A stretch of 64,000 nucleotides of DNA from Adiantum capillus-veneris (GCA_014529385.2 CM043947.1:99296036-99360035); one strand, 5' to 3'. Shown: positions 32,280 to 46,552, counted from the first letter of the stretch. The notes: generated by a model not told the origin, from the letters alone. A program made the numbers and translations.

Positions 32280-32797
32280 TCACCCCTTTCCATCTAGTTT
32301 ATGGGAAGGAGGCAATTCTACCCATTGAGGTACAAATAGCCAGCTTACGAGTCTTGGCCAGCCAGACCCACCGTCCAATCATAAACCTTAGAAACCACAT
32401 CTTGGATCTAGAGAGACTCCAATTGGATAGGGAAGAAGCAATCAATCACTATGCAGCACAGGCAGAACAACGCGGACTCACTTTCAATCAAGGGCTTAAA
32501 GAGAAAGGACTGGAAAAAGGCATGCTAGTACTGCGATACGACAACAGATTTGATACCAGGAAGGATAAGAAATTTCAACCCAGATGGGAAGGGCCATTCA
32601 TCATCAAGAAGCGCTACGACAACGGCAACTATAAGCTGATGGAAGCAGATGGGAGAATTCACAAGACTAGAGTCAATGGATGGAGACTGAAGAGGTATTT
32701 CCTTAGGTTTGACCCAGAATTCGTGCTAGACATTCCAGAAGAGGGAGAACGGTCTAACTCTACAGCTGAAGAAACTGAAGAAGGGCTAGAAGCATGA
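32280..32797 (+). pseudogene. Family B integrase, 3' part
   Basis: The frame resumes directly after the CACTA with PFHLVYGKEAILPIEVQ, the conserved segment after the integrase core. The C-terminal domain follows: EKGMLVLRYDNRFD, then QPRWEGPFIIKKRYDNGNYKL and HKTRVNGWRLKRYF, and an acidic tail to the stop at 32797. The position within the protein matches what is missing at 15354, which shows that 9.4-15.4 kb and 32.3-35.3 kb are one element. Confidence 0.92.
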
Positions 32798-32807
32798 ATG
32801 CCTCTAG

Positions 32808-32826
32808 CCAAAAGAGAGAGGGCTAA
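32808..32826 (+). other. Polypurine tract of family B
   Basis: AAAAGAGAGAGGG lies just before the LTR start at 32827, the usual plus-strand primer position. Confidence 0.6.
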
Positions 32827-34957
<2,131 letters not shown>

Positions 34958-35118
34958 ACGTTCTTGGTAGCAAGCTTCACAATCATTGAGTCGTCTTAGA
35001 GAACTCACCAAGTAGTTTGCACCATCTCTTCTCCCTACCTCTCTATCACCACGGCGTACCATTTGTAAATACTACAGAAATAATTCTACCTCACACCCCC
35101 GAGGGTTTTCATCATTTT

Positions 35119-35170
<52 letters not shown>

Positions 35171-35304
35171 TGTAAGTTTGCAGTGTTCATATCATCGTGG
35201 TTAGCGTCCCCCTGTTCGCTTTACCGTGAGACAGGCTTGAGGCGCGCCATTTGGCCCCCGACGTTTTAGAGGCCGTCGGTTCGGGGTTCACTTTGGTCCC
35301 GTCA
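34958..35304 (+). repeat. Extra partial copy of the family B LTR end
   Basis: CATTGAGTCGTCTTAGAGAACTCACC and following sequence repeat about 34540-34957 in a diverged form, including a second CT tract (35120-35165) and a second GTTTTAGAGGCCGTC end. It is a tandem partial duplication of the LTR 3' end, similar in nature to the one after the 5' LTR. Confidence 0.75.
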
Positions 35305-35342
35305 GTGTATTCTATGTTATCTAGACTCCACATTATGCACAT

Positions 35343-35906
35343 GTGGTAGAACCTTTGTATCAACTTTTGAGAAAGAACCAAAAGTTTCAATGGGAAGAAA
35401 TGCATGCCCATGCCATAAGAAAATTAAAAAAGTTTTTGCTTATGTCTCCAACTTTGAGGAAAGCAAACTATGAATGTGGAAGATATGTAATTGTGAAAGT
35501 GGATACTAGCCCCACAGAAATTGGATGGGAAATTGGTCAAGATGGTGATGATGGCAAGCAATATGTGGTAAGATTTGGAGCAAGAGTCCTACGTGCTCAT
35601 CAACGCAACTATCCACAAGTAAAAAAAGAGTTATGGGGAGTAGTCACATCTTTAAAATTTGATAAAGCGTATTTGATAGGAGCAAATGTAATAGTGGAGA
35701 GTGATTGTCCACCCCTTCTTGGAATGATCACAACCTACTCAACTCCCGACATTGCTATGTTGAGATGGATTTCCTACATAAAGTCCTTGAATCTAGATTT
35801 TAAGCATATCATAGGCAAAGATAATCCAGTTGCGGATATGATTTCAAGAGAAAGGTATGAAAATGAAGAAGACATGGTTGTCAAGGGCAATGATGTAGAC
35901 ACATAG
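35343..35906 (+). pseudogene. Gypsy family H reverse transcriptase end and RNase H
   Basis: The frame begins in the connection segment (FQWEEMHAHAIRKLKKF) and runs through an RNase H-like domain: VIVKVDTSPTEIGWEIGQ, HQRNYPQVKKELWGV, VIVESDCPPLLG and GKDNPVADMISR. The usual Asp of the first block is present in KVDTSP. It abuts the family B LTR copy, so its 5' part is lost. It is a different gypsy lineage from families B and C. Confidence 0.75.
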
Positions 35907-35985
35907 TTCTATAGTATCTCTCATGCCAAGGGTGATCATGTTTTCCTGTCAAATGCACTTGAGTCATTTATAGAGGACCTATATC

Positions 35986-36205
35986 ATGGCCATGCACTAT
36001 AAGTGGGTAGTAGATCTAGTTACAATGTCTTTGGGCTTATGGAAAATGAGATACATAGTGCTTGCACGAGAAGACTATACCAACCAAGTTGAAGGTCGTG
36101 CTCTAAGAACAAAAAGCACCGGAGGGATATGTAAGTTCCTCTTGGATGATGTAATTACCTATTATGGTTGTGTTGGGAAAATAACAGCGAATAGGGGTGA
36201 GTTGG
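35986..36205 (+). pseudogene. Gypsy family H integrase core, cut by copia insertion
   Basis: It reads KWVVDLVTMSLGLWKMRY, LAREDYTNQVEGRAL and VGKITANRGE, the integrase core around the first and second acidic residues. The HHCC zinc domain that should lie between RNase H and core is missing. The frame breaks at 36205 where the copia LTR begins and resumes at 41268. Confidence 0.75.
36201..36205. repeat. Target-site duplication GTTGG, left copy
   Basis: Identical GTTGG occurs at 41263-41267 after the other LTR. Confidence 0.95.
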
Positions 36206-37017
36206 TGTTAAGTATGGAGCCTGATTTACCCTTTGTAAAATTCTGTGGTAAAAGCACACATTTGTAAGGCCCCCATTATGAGGAGAAGCCATCGTGCGTG
36301 AAGGAAAATCACTCATCGGAAACCAAAAATTTCACGGACAAGAATCAGGGGCAACTTTAAAGGCCTCGGGGGCGGAGGCCCCCGAGGCTTTTTTTCGCCG
36401 GAATATTCCTTTTTTCCGGAATATTATGGCCGGACGGCGGCCGGAAAGTGGTCGGAAAACAACCGGTCGGTTGGCCGGTGGCCGGTAGTCAATGGCCGAT
36501 GGCCGGTGGTCGGAAGTCAATGGCCGGTGGTCGGTGATCGGAAGTCAATGGCCGGTGGCCGGTGGCCGAATTCAAAAGCGGACTTGTCTTCTCAAGGGCG
36601 GCCACACATGGGCGAATTGGAGGGTCCGATTTGGACTTATTCGCACAAGGGTGGCTACACATGGCTGTCTCTCATAAGAGAGGGCAACCCTTTTGGCCTA
36701 TAAAAGGAGGCCATTTCTACACACATTTCATAGCGTGAAGTTGATGCAACAAGGTGAGTGTGAGGTGGTGAGAGTGAAGCAAGGCGGGAGCTCCATTAAG
36801 GGTATAATCCCTTTGTAAACTACTTCTTCTCTTGAAGTGCTAAAGCCATTGAGTGGCTACTTTCCCGTGGACGTAGCCCACATTGGGTGAACCACGTATA
36901 TCGTGTGTACTCTCTCTCTCTCTCTCTCTACTCTATAATCTCTTGTGTGTGAAATCTATCTCTCTCCATGAAGTAATCTACTCAAAAATCTATTTAGCTA
37001 CATCTTATTTCCTAACA
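36206..37017 (+). repeat. Copia 5' LTR
   Basis: It has a TATA box-like CCTATAAAAGG near 36698, a strong hairpin CCTCGGGGGC with GCCCCCGAGG near 36363, and variants of CAATGGCCGGTGGTCGG repeated at about 36440-36570. A short CT tract lies at 36911-36929. Confidence 0.95.
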
Positions 37018-37033
37018 ACTGGTATCAGAGCAA
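37018..37033 (+). other. Copia primer-binding site, initiator Met tRNA type
   Basis: TGGTATCAGAGC appears three bases after the LTR, the standard plant copia primer site complementary to initiator methionine tRNA. Confidence 0.92.
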
Positions 37034-37090
37034 GGTTTGCTCGTAGCTAAATTATCTCAAGGAAAGGATTCCTTGAATTGAGTGGGAGTT

Positions 37091-38905
37091 ATGGCGGAGG
37101 AAGGGAAGCTCAAGATTGAGAAGTTCAACGGCAAAAACTACCAACATTGGAAGATGCAAATTGAAGACTATCTCTACCAAAAGGACCTCTATTTGCCACT
37201 AGGAGGTCTTGCGAAGAAGCCCACAACAATGGCAGATGAAGCATGGATTGTCCTTGATCGAAAGGTGCTAGGAACAATCCGGTTAAGCTTGGCGTCAATG
37301 GTGGCCTTCAATGTTTCGGAGATGAAGACCACGGAGGACTTGATGAAGTCACTTGACGACTTCTACGAGAAACCATCGGCATCCAATAAGGTATTTCTTA
37401 TGAAGCGCTTGTTCAATCTAAAGATGGCAGAGAATGATTCAGTTGCAGAACACCTAAATGACTTTAACACAAACATAAGTCAACTTCGATCAATGAAAAT
37501 CAATTTCGATGACGAAGTGCGGGCTCTCCTTATACTATCATCTCTACCGGATAGTTGGGACAGCCTTGTGATGGCTGTAAGTAATTCTATCTCTAGCACA
37601 AATACTCTTAAGTTTGATGATGTTGTGGGTGTTCTCCTAAGCGAGGAAATGCGAAGGAGAAGCACAGGAGAATCATCAAGTGCTGCACTATCAGTGGAAA
37701 CAAGAGGAAGGCCTAAGGAGAGGTTCAAAAACCAAAAGGGTCGTGATCGCTCAAGGCGGAGCAAGTCACGCACAAAGTCAGTTCTTGAATGTTGGAACGG
37801 CGGCAAGAAGGGCCACGTCAAGAAGGATTGTTGGTCCAAGAAGAAGAAGGAGACAGAGTCTCAAGACAACAAGCCAACATCGGAGGCCAATGTGGCAGGT
37901 AAAGTAGAGCAAGATGCTCTAATTCTCTCATTAGACAATGTGTCTAATTCCTGGATAGTAGATTCCGGGGCTTCATTCCATGCGACACAACACAAGCAAC
38001 ATTTCCAAGACTACACCAAAGGTAATTTTGGGTATGTATACTTGGGAGATGATGAAGCTTGTGAGATTGCCGGCAAAGGTACAGTTTCTGTTAAAACTGC
38101 TAACGGAAATGAATGGAAGCTTAAAGATGTTAGGCATGTTCCTTCTCTTCGCAAAAATTTGATCTCTACAGGACAATTGGACGATGAAGGTCACAACATT
38201 GCATTCGGAAACAAACGGTGGAAGATCTCAAAGGGATCTTTGGTGGTTGCCAAGGGTGAAAAAGTCGGTACACTTTACTTGTGTAGTGTTAGCACGCAAC
38301 CTTCAGCTTGTGCAGCAACTACAGAAGTTGACAGTGCGGTGTGGCACTACCGACTTGGGCATATGAGTGCCAAAGGAATGCAAATCCTTCAAACAAAGAA
38401 GCTTCTACCAGGTTTGAAAGAAGTGGACTTAGAGTTCTGTGAAGATTTTGTTTATGGTAAACAAAAGAGGGTAAAATTTCAAAAATCAGGAAATGAAAGA
38501 AAAAATAAGAAACTTGAGTTGGTTCATTCTGATGTTTGGGGTCCTGCAAGTACACCATCACTTGGTGGCTCATTGTACTATGTAACATTCATAGACGATG
38601 CGAGTAGAAAAACATGGGTTTATGTCATGAAGAATAAATCCGATGTATTTTCCATATTTCAAAGGTGGAAAGCCTTTGTGGAAAATGAAACAGGTACCAA
38701 GGTTAAATGCCTCAAATCCGACAATGGAGGCGAATATTGCAGCCAAGCTTTTGAAAGCTTTTGTGCTAGCAATGGAATTCGGAGACAAAGGACAACCCCA
38801 AGGACACCTCAACAAAATGGGATTTCGGAAAGGATGAACAGGACAATCATGGAGCGAGCACGAAGCATGCGGCTACATGTAGGCCTACCGCAAGCGGGCA
38901 CTTCA
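37091..38905 (+). pseudogene. Copia gag, protease and integrase
   Basis: The ATG at 37091 starts MAEEGKLKIEKFNGKNYQ. Gag has the usual copia blocks (WKMQIEDYL, LMKRLFNLKM). The zinc knuckle reads CWNGGKKGHVKKDC, with Gly where the second Cys belongs. Protease has WIVDSGASFHAT. The GAG-pre-integrase motif is WHYRLGHMSAKGM. Integrase shows HSDVWGP, FIDDASRKTWVY, SDNGGEYCS and TPQQNGISERMNRT. Directly after that the frame leaves integrase near 38880 and reads out of frame to a stop at 38965, because the integrase C-terminus and the reverse transcriptase start are deleted. Confidence 0.9.
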
Positions 38906-40319
38906 AAACAAATGGGTGTACAAGCTGAAGGAAGAAGAAGGTGGGAAGAAAAGGTACAAGTCTAGGCTTGTGGTAAAAGGTTTTTCTCAAAAGAAAGGTA
39001 TTGACTTCAATGAAATATTTTCTCTTGTTGTAAAAATGAACTCAATTAGGCTTGTCTTAAGCCTTGTGGCTGCTCATGATCTAAATCTCGAGCAAATGGA
39101 TGTAAATACGGCATTTCCTCACGGTGACTTAGAGGAGGAAATCTACATGCTTCAACCAAAGGGGTATGAAGTAAAGGGTAAGGAGAAAATGGTTTGCAGA
39201 TTAAAGAAGAGCTTGTATGGTTTAAAGCAAGCATCAAGACAATGGTACTTGAAGTTTGATCGATGGATGTTGGATCATGGATTCACAAGATGCAACTCGG
39301 ATCACTGCGTCTACACGAAGAATTTGGGAGATGGGAAATTCATCATCCTAATGTTGTATGTTGATGACATGTTGATTGCAAGTGCTAACATGCAGGACAT
39401 CAAAGACCTAAAAGAGGAGCTGTCCAAATCCTTTTCAATGAAAGATTTAGGTGCTACAAAGAGGATACTTGGTATAAAAATATCAAGGGACAGGACGAAG
39501 AAGACAATAAAGCTATCTCAAGAAGATTACATCAAGAAGGTACTAGAAAGGTTTGCAATGCAAAATGCAAAACCAGTTTCTACACCTTTGGCTGGTCATT
39601 TTAAACTAACGAAGGATATGTGTCCGAAGACACAAGAGGAGATAGCCTATATGTCTAAAGTTCCATATGCTGCAGCGGTAGGTTCTCTAATGTATGCTAT
39701 GGTCTGGACAAGGCCAGACATTGCACATGCAGTGGGAGTTGTGAGTAGGTTCATGGACAACCCAGGTAAAGAGCATTGGCAAGCTGTGAAGTGGATACTT
39801 AGGTATCTAAAAGGGACGACAACAAATGCTTTGCATTTTGGAGGAACTGATATTTTTCTAGAAGGGTATGCTAATGCAGATATGGCAGGTGACAAAGATA
39901 CTCGAAGGAGCACTACTGGCTATGTGTTCACGGTTGGAGGCACAGCAGTAAGCTGGGATTCAAAGCTGCAGAAAGTGGTTTCACTTTCTACCACGGAAGC
40001 AGAGTATGTAGCAATGACGGAGGCAAGCAAAGAAATTCTGTGGCTTAACATATTCTTAGAAGAGCTTGGATTTAAACAAGATAATTGTGTCTTGTACAGT
40101 GATAGCAAAAGCGCTATCCATCTTGCGAAGAACTCAGCCTTTCATTCAAGGACAAAGCACATTGAGGTGAGATATCACTTCATACGCACTCTTTTGGAAG
40201 AGGGACAACTAAAGCTAGGAAAGGTGCATACAAGTGAAAATCCTGCAGACATGTTTACAAAGGTGGTCAACAAGGAGAAATTGAGCTTTTGCTCATCTTC
40301 AATCGGCATTCAAGGATAA
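38906..40319 (+). CDS. Copia reverse transcriptase and RNase H
   Basis: The frame resumes within the reverse transcriptase (NKWVYKLKEEEGG-like, RLVVKGFSQKKGIDF, MDVNTAFPHGDLEEEIYM) and contains the active-site MLYVDDMLIA. RNase H shows DADMAGDKDTRRSTTGYVF, SLSTTEAEYVAM and LYSDSKSAIHLAKN. It ends at 40319 shortly before a polypurine tract. The part is open throughout, but lacks its start and is one frame off from the gag-integrase ORF. Confidence 0.9.
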
Positions 40320-40367
40320 GAAGCCAGAATGGAAAGCAGTCACAGGTTTGGTTTGGAGATCAGTCTC

Positions 40368-40379
40368 CAAGTGGGAGAT
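40368..40379 (+). other. Copia polypurine tract
   Basis: AAGTGGGAGAT adjoins the 3' LTR start TGTTAAG at 40380. Confidence 0.85.
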
Positions 40380-41080
40380 TGTTAAGTATGGAGCCTGATT
40401 TACCCTTTGTAATTTTCTGTGGTAAAAGCGCACATTTGTAAGGCCCCCCATTATGAGGAGAAGCCATCGTGCGTGAAGGAAAATCACTCACTGGAAACCA
40501 AAAATTTCACGGACAAGAATCAGGGGCAACTTTAAAGGCCTCGGGGGCGGAGACCCCCGAGGCTTTTTTTCGCCGGAATATTCCTTTTTGCCGAAATATT
40601 ATGGCCGGACGGCGTCCGGAAAGTGGTCGGAAAACAACCGGTCGGTTGGCCGGTGGCCGGTAGTCAATGGCCGATGGCCGGTGGTCGGAAGTCAATGGCC
40701 GGTGGTCGGTGATCGGAAGTCAATGGCCGGTGGCCGGTGGCCGAATTCAAAAGCGGACTTGTCTTCTCAAGGGCGGCCACACATGGGCGAATTGGAGGGT
40801 CCGATTTGGACTTATTCGCACAAGGGTGGCTACACATGGCTGTCTCTCATAAGAGAGGGCAGCCCTTTTGGCCTATAAAAGGAGGCCATTTCTACACACA
40901 TTTCATAGCGTGAAGTTGATGCAACAAGGTGAGTGTGAGGTGGTGAGAGTGAAGCAACGCGGGAGCTCCATTAAGGGTATAATCCCTTTGTAAACTACTT
41001 CTTCTCTTGAAGTGCTAAAGCCATTGAGTGGCTGCTTTCCCGTGGACGTAGCCCACATTGGGTGAACCGCGTATATCGTG

Positions 41081-41177
<97 letters not shown>

Positions 41178-41262
41178 CTATAATCTCTTGTGTGTGAAAT
41201 CTATCTCTCTCCATTAAGTAATCTACTCAAAAATCTATTTAGCTACGTCTTATTTCCTAACA
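40380..41262 (+). repeat. Copia 3' LTR
   Basis: Matches 36206-37017; it is longer because of a CT tract at 41084-41174. The hairpin near 40540 has one changed stem base, GGAGACCCCCGAGG. Confidence 0.95.
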
Positions 41263-41345
41263 GTTGGATGCTGACAAAGCAAGGGAGGTTTTCTCTAGGT
41301 TGGGCATTAAACTTGCTCTCACTACCTCATATAATTGTGAGGGAA
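41263..41345 (+). pseudogene. Gypsy family H integrase, continuation
   Basis: After GTTGG the frame continues with ADKAREVFSRLGIKLALTT and SYNCEGNGKS, the segment up to the integrase Glu. It then joins family E gag near 41345, so the element H is truncated there. Confidence 0.7.
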
Positions 41346-42444
41346 ATGGTAAATCAAAGTGTGCGAATCCAATGGAGTCAAAGCACTACAAACAAGTGTA
41401 ACTCTAGAAGGCAAGGCCTACAAATGGTGGATGTCTCTCAAGAAGAAGAATATCATACCACAGAGTTAGGTAGCCTTTGAGGCTATGTTTCAAAAAGAGT
41501 TTATGTCCACGAATGAGGCAGATAGAAATTGGATGGCTTGGGACACATGTTCCATGCGCCAACACCCATCATTTCCTGAATATATCTCTCACTATCAGGA
41601 TGTTATCCTCAAGTTGGAAGGGCTAGATACATTTTAGCAAGTTCGTGGGTTTCTGACGCTAGAGCTTAATAAGCATGTCAAGACTCAAGACCCTAAAACA
41701 CTTGAGGAGGCCATAGTGAAAGCACACATTCATGATGATCCAGATGAAAAGAAATCACGTAATAATCGCGTGCCTGCTAATACACATGGTAGTACACGCA
41801 CACAGTATGGGCACAATAAAAAGAAATTTCTAGTAGCCAATTTTGAACCAGCTAAAAAACCCAAGGGGTCTCGTGGTCCTCTCTCTCTTGAGGAATTTGA
41901 GAAGGCTAAAAAAGAGAATTTATGATCTCAATGCTTGGGAAGCAGCCATGGCAAAAAGGATTGCCCCAAGGAGAAATCTGCTGCTCACGAAAAGAAGAAA
42001 GCAGTGCACATGGTGCAGTTGCTGCCTCTTGAGTCTTCCTTATGTTTCTCCATGGTGGACGTAACACACACCGAGGTGATGCATGAATGTTGTATCACAG
42101 CTTCCATGTGGCAACAGACCTTTGGTCCACACGAGTTAGTGCGTATGCATGGATCTCTTCAAGGGCACAAAGTGTGCAACTTGGTGGATGACGGTGCTAC
42201 TCACAATGTCATTAACTATGCATTAGTGAAAAAACTCAAATTGACCCAAACTCCGAGTTCCCACCACTACAAGGTAGCAATGATGCATGGTTATTATGCC
42301 AAAATATGGGATACTCAAGTCACAGCTATACCGTTGGAAATACAAGGCTATTCAACATCCTTGGATGTTGTTGTTAGGAGAAAAGGATGTGCCTTCCTCA
42401 CCACTAATATGTACAGTATATCTTATGAAGCTCGTTTCAAATAA
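41346..42444 (+). pseudogene. Gypsy family E gag and protease
   Basis: Gag blocks are KAYKWWMSL, FEAMFQKEFM, WDTCSMRQHPSFPEYISHYQ and LELNKHVK, with stops near 41475 and 41637. A zinc-knuckle remnant SHGKKDCPKEK lies near 41942. The protease reads VCNLVDDGATHNVINYALVKKL, with the Asp-Asp-Gly form, then the frame stops at 42444. The start of gag is missing. Between 42450 and 42590 the phrase TTTCTAATGTTGAATCTGTTG is repeated three times. Confidence 0.75.
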
Positions 42445-42589
42445 TGAAATAGATGAAGTTTTCTTGTGTTACTCATTGTGTCATTTTCTTTCTAATGTTG
42501 AATCTGTTGAACATTCTTTCTAATGTTGAATCTGTTGAACATTTTCTTTCTAATGTTGAATCTCTTGAACATTCCTCAATGTCACATGC

Positions 42590-44148
42590 TTGTCTCCCAT
42601 CTCTTTCAGCAAAACGGCTACTTCTGAACAAGAAAAGGTTGCTAGTGAATTCAAAAAATTATTAAAAGAATTTCACGATGTTTTTCCTAGTGATTTGCTA
42701 TCAGGGTTACCATCGACACGATCTGTGCAACATGGCATCGATGTGGTTGCAGGCATCAAACCAATTAGTAAACCACCCTACAGAATTAGTTATTTTAAAG
42801 CTGCCAAGGTGGAACTCAGCTTTTTGACTATCTTAGAAGAGGGTTTATCCAACCAAGTTCTTCACCATGGGCTTCTCCTATCCTATTAGTGAAAAAAAAG
42901 GATGGTAGTATGTGCATGTGCGTAGAATACCGTGGATTAAATGCGGTCACTGTTAAGAACAAGTACCCATTACCACGTGTGGATAAGTTGTTTGACAAAT
43001 CTCACTCATGCTTGTATTTTTACAAAGATAGACTTGCGATCGGCAGGTTATCACCAAGTACGTATTTGACTTGTGGATGTACTTAAAACTGCATTCAAAA
43101 AGGTTTGGACATTACGAGTTTTTGGTTATGCCTTTTGGGTTAAGCAATGTGCCCGCAACGTTCATGACACTCATGGATAGTGTCTTGAGACCGTACTTGT
43201 GCAAATTTGTTATCGTTTTTCTTGATGACATTCTTGTATATAGTGCTTTTGAGGAAGAACACTTGCAACATCTGAGGCAGGTCTTTGAATTGTTAAGAAC
43301 AAATCAATTATATGCCAAAGGATCCAAGTGTGATTTTCTCATGGAGAATATTCATTATCTTAGGCATGTTATCTCCGTTACTGGGTTGCACATGGATCAA
43401 TCCAAAGTGGATGCCATTCGGAGGTGGCCTTTTCCTAAAAATATGGAAGAGTTACAGATTTTCTTGGCATTTGCAGGTTTTTATCGAAGGTTCGTAAAAA
43501 CCTATGCTAATATTGTTGTTCCCATGACTGACCAACTAAAAGGCAAAGGAAGGACCTTCCAATGGGGGGCCGATCGACAGCATAGTTTTGATACACTCAA
43601 GGATGCATTAGCTACAGCTCCTATTCTAGCTATTGTTGATCCTTTGAAACCATTTGTTTTGGAAACGGATGCCAGTAACCGTGCTATTGGAGCAGTTCTT
43701 CTACCAGAGGGGAGGCCAGCATTTGAAAGAAAGAATCTTGATTCAATGCAGCAGAACTATTCTACTTATGAACGCGAACTCTATGCAATAGTGTCTGCCT
43801 TGAAGACATGGCAACATTATTTGTATGGAGCTCAGTTTGAGATTGTGTTTGACCATGAAATCATAAAATGGTTTGCTTAACAAACAGACATGAAGGGTCA
43901 AAAGGCTAGGTGGGTTGAGATTCTTCAAGAGTATGAGGCAAAGCTGCGGTATTCTAAAGGACGATACAATGTGGCGGTTGATGATCTTAGTCATATGCTT
44001 GAGATCAATTCCCTTTTGTTCACGGAACTTTGCAATGAATTTTTGGATTCTATGAAGGGAAATTATGAGCATGATGATGAATACTCCAAAGTGTGGAGCC
44101 ATGTGCAAATGAGGGATCCTTCTCACTCCAATGCTGGTAGTGTGTCGT
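42590..44148 (+). pseudogene. Gypsy family E reverse transcriptase and RNase H
   Basis: Reverse transcriptase begins FHDVFPSDLLSGLP and runs through MCVEYRGLNAVTVKNKYPLP, a frameshift near 43060, FGHYEFLVMPFGLSNVPATF and the active site FLDDILVYS. The RNase H shows FVLETDASNRAIGAVLL, STYERELYAIVSAL and, after a stop at 43880, KARWVEILQEYEAKLRYSKG. The family is cut at 44148 by the LTR of element C. No integrase of this family follows in the window. Confidence 0.85.
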
Positions 44149-45300
44149 TGTGAGTGGGATGGAAACACACACAACGTCTCTATAATGACCCGACACACAC
44201 TCTTGGGATGATACACACACACACTATGGGGCACCACTCGGCTTATACAAACCTGGCTGAGACAGGGAACACACCTATGGAGTGAGAGGAGAGAGACTAT
44301 CCACTTACCCACTCCACACAGAGAGACACACACACAGACACACCCAAAAATCTCAGCTCAAAAGAGGAGAATTTCTGATTTTAGATACAATTGAGCTTGG
44401 TCCAACACCAATGGGGCAAATAGCTCACACAATATGGGTAAAAGATGTCAGATACAATCACAAATTGGAGCAGAAGCTTCGCTCATAGGAGAAACTTACA
44501 CAGCCAAAACAACCAAAAAAACAGTGAGTAATTTGGCAAAATGGACATCGCCATCACGTCCAAAACGGCCCAAAACCCGAGTCTACAATGTCAAAGTGCT
44601 CAAATCCGACCTCGGATGAGCAGTTTATGGCCAAAATAGGCTCCAAAAACAACAAAAACACAGTTGCGGTTGTTCCTCCTCTTCTCTCCACGTTTTTTCT
44701 GGTCTTCTCTCAGGTTTTTCAGTTCCCACACTTAGATTTATTACTTGGACACCCTTGGCCTTTTAGTTTGACCTCAAACGGACCCCGAACAGGCCAAAAA
44801 GTGGCCTCACAGTGCATAGTTATCACCCTGCTGCATCCATCCGCACACCTGGCACTCAACTTTTTCCAATAATGCATCCCATAACCACGTGAAGTGGCCT
44901 CAAAATATGGTCCTCATGATGACCTTTCTGCATAATTATCACAAGAAAACGCCCACGTTGTGTCCGTACTTATCCACATGCAAATATTGACCCCATTCGG
45001 CCTCCTGACACCACTAGATGCCATCTGACGCACCTGCTTACCTCATGTTGTCGATCCGTGGATAGCTTCCTCGAGAATTTTATGTGCTACCAACTCCTCA
45101 TTATTATAGGAAAAACACACTAGTACTAGTAATAGTGAGAATCAATGCACTATGTATATGTTGTCCTACTTGTACACATGTGGGCCCCACGTAATCACCT
45201 GGCTCTGGAAAATGGGCAATCCTTTATTCGATGCACCATGCATGAGTATGTACATATGCACAATTCCTTGCTCCAAAAAACTCCTGACATGATTTGCCCA
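44149..45300 (-). repeat. Element C 3' LTR
   Basis: On the minus strand it starts TGGGCAAATCATGTC after a purine-rich GGCTAGGGGA and ends near CCCACTCACA at 44149. The stretch 44149-44520 matches 51649-52030. Confidence 0.85.
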
Positions 45301-45317
45301 TCCCCTAGCCTGCTAGA

Positions 45318-45683
45318 TCATTCATGATGAGCATCAGCAAAAAGAGATATGAGACTCGCCATGTCACAAGTCTCCTCATGCTTCACCAACATTAGTTGCT
45401 CCATAGACAACTCATCTTGCTCCACCCTCATTAACCTGGAATGATATAATTTAAGATGCAATCCATTTACCCTTGACATATGTAGGATTCCATCCAGGTT
45501 AGCCAATTGATATGTACCATTCGGAAAACACTCAACCACCTTAAAAGGGCCTTCCCACTTAATTTGAAACTTCTTTTGGAAGGTGTTGTCCAGCTTATTG
45601 TTGTACCGCAAAACCAAGTCATGCTTCTTGATACCCTTGCTTTTGACCTTTTCATTTATCTTTGCCAAAGCCTTATCCTGCAT
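45318..45683 (-). pseudogene. Element C integrase C-terminus
   Basis: The frame has KHDLVLRYNNKLDN, FQIKWEGPFKVVECFPNGTYQL and HMSRVNGLHLKLY, the SH3-like DNA-binding C-terminal domain. It is separated from the core (45735-46343) by a stop and frame change near 45690. Confidence 0.85.
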
Positions 45684-45734
45684 CTACCCATAATGTTCCA
45701 ATGCACTCATCCCATCCAGCTAAACTTCTTGTAA

Positions 45735-46552
45735 CTATAAGAGTGTCTCTTTGAATGCACCACTAGACTGCCCAAACAGCTTCTCTAACATCTTGACCGC
45801 CGCAAGCAACTCTACTTCCACTAGAAATAGTGCTTCCTTTCTATACACCAAATGAAATGGAGTAAACCCCGTACATGTCTTCACCGAAGTACGATAAGCC
45901 CATAATGCACTCGGCAATTCCAAATCCCAATTCTTTACTTGGTGCTCTGTCACTTTCAAAAGAATTTGTACCAACTCACCATTGAATCTTTCATTTAAGC
46001 CATTACACTGCGGGTAATAAGGAGTGGTATGCTGGTGCCTAATCTTCATCTTTGCGCATAAAAAATCTAGCAATTTAGCTCTAAAGCCTGGCCCTTTATC
46101 TGAAAATAGCTCTAGTGGCACCCCAAACTTGCAACATATTTCATCATACACAAATTTTGCCACATCCTTTGCAGTTATTTGTTTTACTACTATAGCCTCT
46201 GCCCATCTAGAGAGATAGACCATTGCAGTCAAAATATAGCTTTTGCCCCTGCTTGTGATAGGTAACGGGCCTATTGCATCAATCCCCCACTTTTCAAACA
46301 CATCAAACGCCATAATGGTTTTTCGTAGCTCTGGCTTCAACACTCTTTTCCCAAATGCTTGACATTATGCAAGGTGATCTTTAGAGCAAAATGACCGCCA
46401 CATGCACCTTCATGATTCTCTTCCAAAACCCTATAAAGCTCCTCCCGCCAAGGTACACGTCTCAACACGAGATCAGGTCCCTTCATGTACAAGACATCAC
46501 CAATAAATTTGTACATGTATGCTCTACGCAGAAAACCATACTTCTTAGACTT
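45735..46552 (-). pseudogene. Element C integrase core
   Basis: Core motifs are KWGIDAIGPLP, LSRWAEAIVVKQ, LFSDKGPGFRAK and HTTPYYPQCNGLNERFNGEL, with both Asp and the Glu. Upstream to 46552 lies a decayed stretch without a continuous frame, where the HHCC zinc domain should be. Confidence 0.85.

Larger units (their letters stand above)
36206..41262 (+). mobile_element. Ty1/copia LTR retrotransposon, 5.06 kb
   Basis: Two LTRs begin TGTTAAGTATGG and end CCTAACA, flanked by the 5-bp duplication GTTGG. Gene order is gag, protease, integrase, reverse transcriptase, RNase H, as in copia. By eye the LTRs differ at about a dozen bases over 800 plus a CT-tract expansion, so insertion was fairly recent. 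Integrase to reverse transcriptase is joined by a deletion, so the copy cannot make a full polyprotein. It is inserted in gypsy family H. Confidence 0.96.
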
